Source: Sporosarcina beigongshangi (lineage in GTDB: Bacteria > Actinomycetota > Actinomycetes > Actinomycetales > Micrococcaceae). From it: DNA of 64,000 nt. The notes below the pieces were generated by a model that had not been told where the DNA came from, did no database searches, and saw only the letters and a list, made by a program, of their open reading frames with translations. The translations under genes were made by a program, and so were the position numbers. The DNA lies in contig NZ_JADHDY010000010.1 of the NCBI RefSeq assembly GCF_016820535.1, positions 1-64,000 on the forward strand, in the 5' to 3' direction. Below are positions 63,806-64,000 of the stretch, piece by piece (position 1 is the first letter of the stretch; each line of letters begins with the position of its first letter).

Positions 63806-64000
63806 TCACGGACTGTCGAGGCTCATGGCTTCTTTGGTTGTAGATTTATTGCGCCGTGAGGAAGAGATGAGGAAGAGAATAGTCTCCGCGAGGCCCGCAA
63901 CGCTCCACAGGAAGAGGCACTCCATAGCAAACAACATTGGTAAGAACCCATTCCCCAATAAAATTGACGGGTCAGGTTCCTTCGCAGCCATTGAGGACAG
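63806..64000 (-). CDS. Possible C-terminal part of a membrane protein (cut by window edge)
   Basis: An open minus-strand frame runs from the right edge to a TGA at 63806. It encodes about 64 residues with one hydrophobic helix (LLGNGFLPMLFAMECLFLWSVAG region) and a polar tail. The frame stays open to the edge, so the gene may be longer; the ATG at 63991 is only a candidate start. Weak evidence. Confidence 0.3.
   Translation of the reverse strand: MSSMAAKEPDPSILLGNGFLPMLFAMECLFLWSVAGLAETILFLISSSRRNKSTTKEAMSLDSP

Noticed and set aside
63321-63809. A 162-residue minus-strand frame near the window end
   Set aside because: It overlaps the end of a better-supported plus-strand gene and has no recognisable domain or start signal.

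Overview
The window is a high-GC chromosomal segment from an actinobacterium of the Micrococcaceae, most likely Arthrobacter or a close relative. The evidence is the mycothiol ligase mshC, a complete Pup-proteasome locus, rbpA next to a polyprenol-phosphate-mannose synthase gene, and a naturally fused pafBC as known from Arthrobacter. Many genes also have a TANNNT -10 box 6-7 nt before the start codon and no Shine-Dalgarno sequence, the layout of actinobacterial leaderless transcripts.

Layout. 1-840: end of an unidentified gene and a frameshifted DUF6318-type lipoprotein gene, closed by a 17-bp hairpin. 0.85-7.4 kb: a fatty-acyl module (acyl-CoA oxidase/dehydrogenase, TetR regulator, thiolase, FabG4-type ketoreductase, MaoC hydratase) with a palindromic operator between the divergent halves. 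7.4-20 kb: housekeeping genes, including a membrane alpha/beta hydrolase, tRNA-Leu(GAG), an M20 peptidase, an acyl-CoA dehydrogenase, an aldo/keto reductase, uppP, mshC, a PAC2 protein, a HAD phosphatase and a site-2 protease.

20-37 kb: the protein-degradation and export core. The order is trmI, arc (mpa), dop, a lipoprotein, pup, prcB, prcA, pafA, two FKBP prolyl isomerases, pafBC, a small membrane protein, tatA, tatC and a Ski2-like helicase. Pup ends in GGQ, so it must be deamidated by Dop before PafA can ligate it. Arc unfolds the tagged protein into the PrcAB core, and PafBC is the DNA-damage activator genetically linked to this locus.

37-50 kb: amidohydrolase, polyprenol-P-mannose synthase, rbpA, an SPFH/NfeD pair, a divergent MocR regulator and YczE-like membrane protein, an RlmA-like methyltransferase, peptide deformylase and aconitase. 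49.6-64 kb is more accessory: a ClpN/HTH regulator with its own operators, acetyltransferases, a UvrA-like ABC protein with an alpha/beta hydrolase, an intact Fic protein, an orphan YefM-type antitoxin with an array of TGTACA sites, a chorismate mutase, a broken second fic gene, a DUF4287 gene divergent from a TetR-cupin pair, an RraA-like protein and a repeat-bearing gene-poor stretch up to the window end.

The signals that seem least explained are the 35-bp-spaced TGTACA array next to fic genes, a pair of 75-77-bp palindromic intergenic elements, the rbpA -10 box inside a terminator loop, and the autoregulatory sites of the ClpN/HTH protein. I found no CRISPR array, rRNA, intact transposase or prophage.
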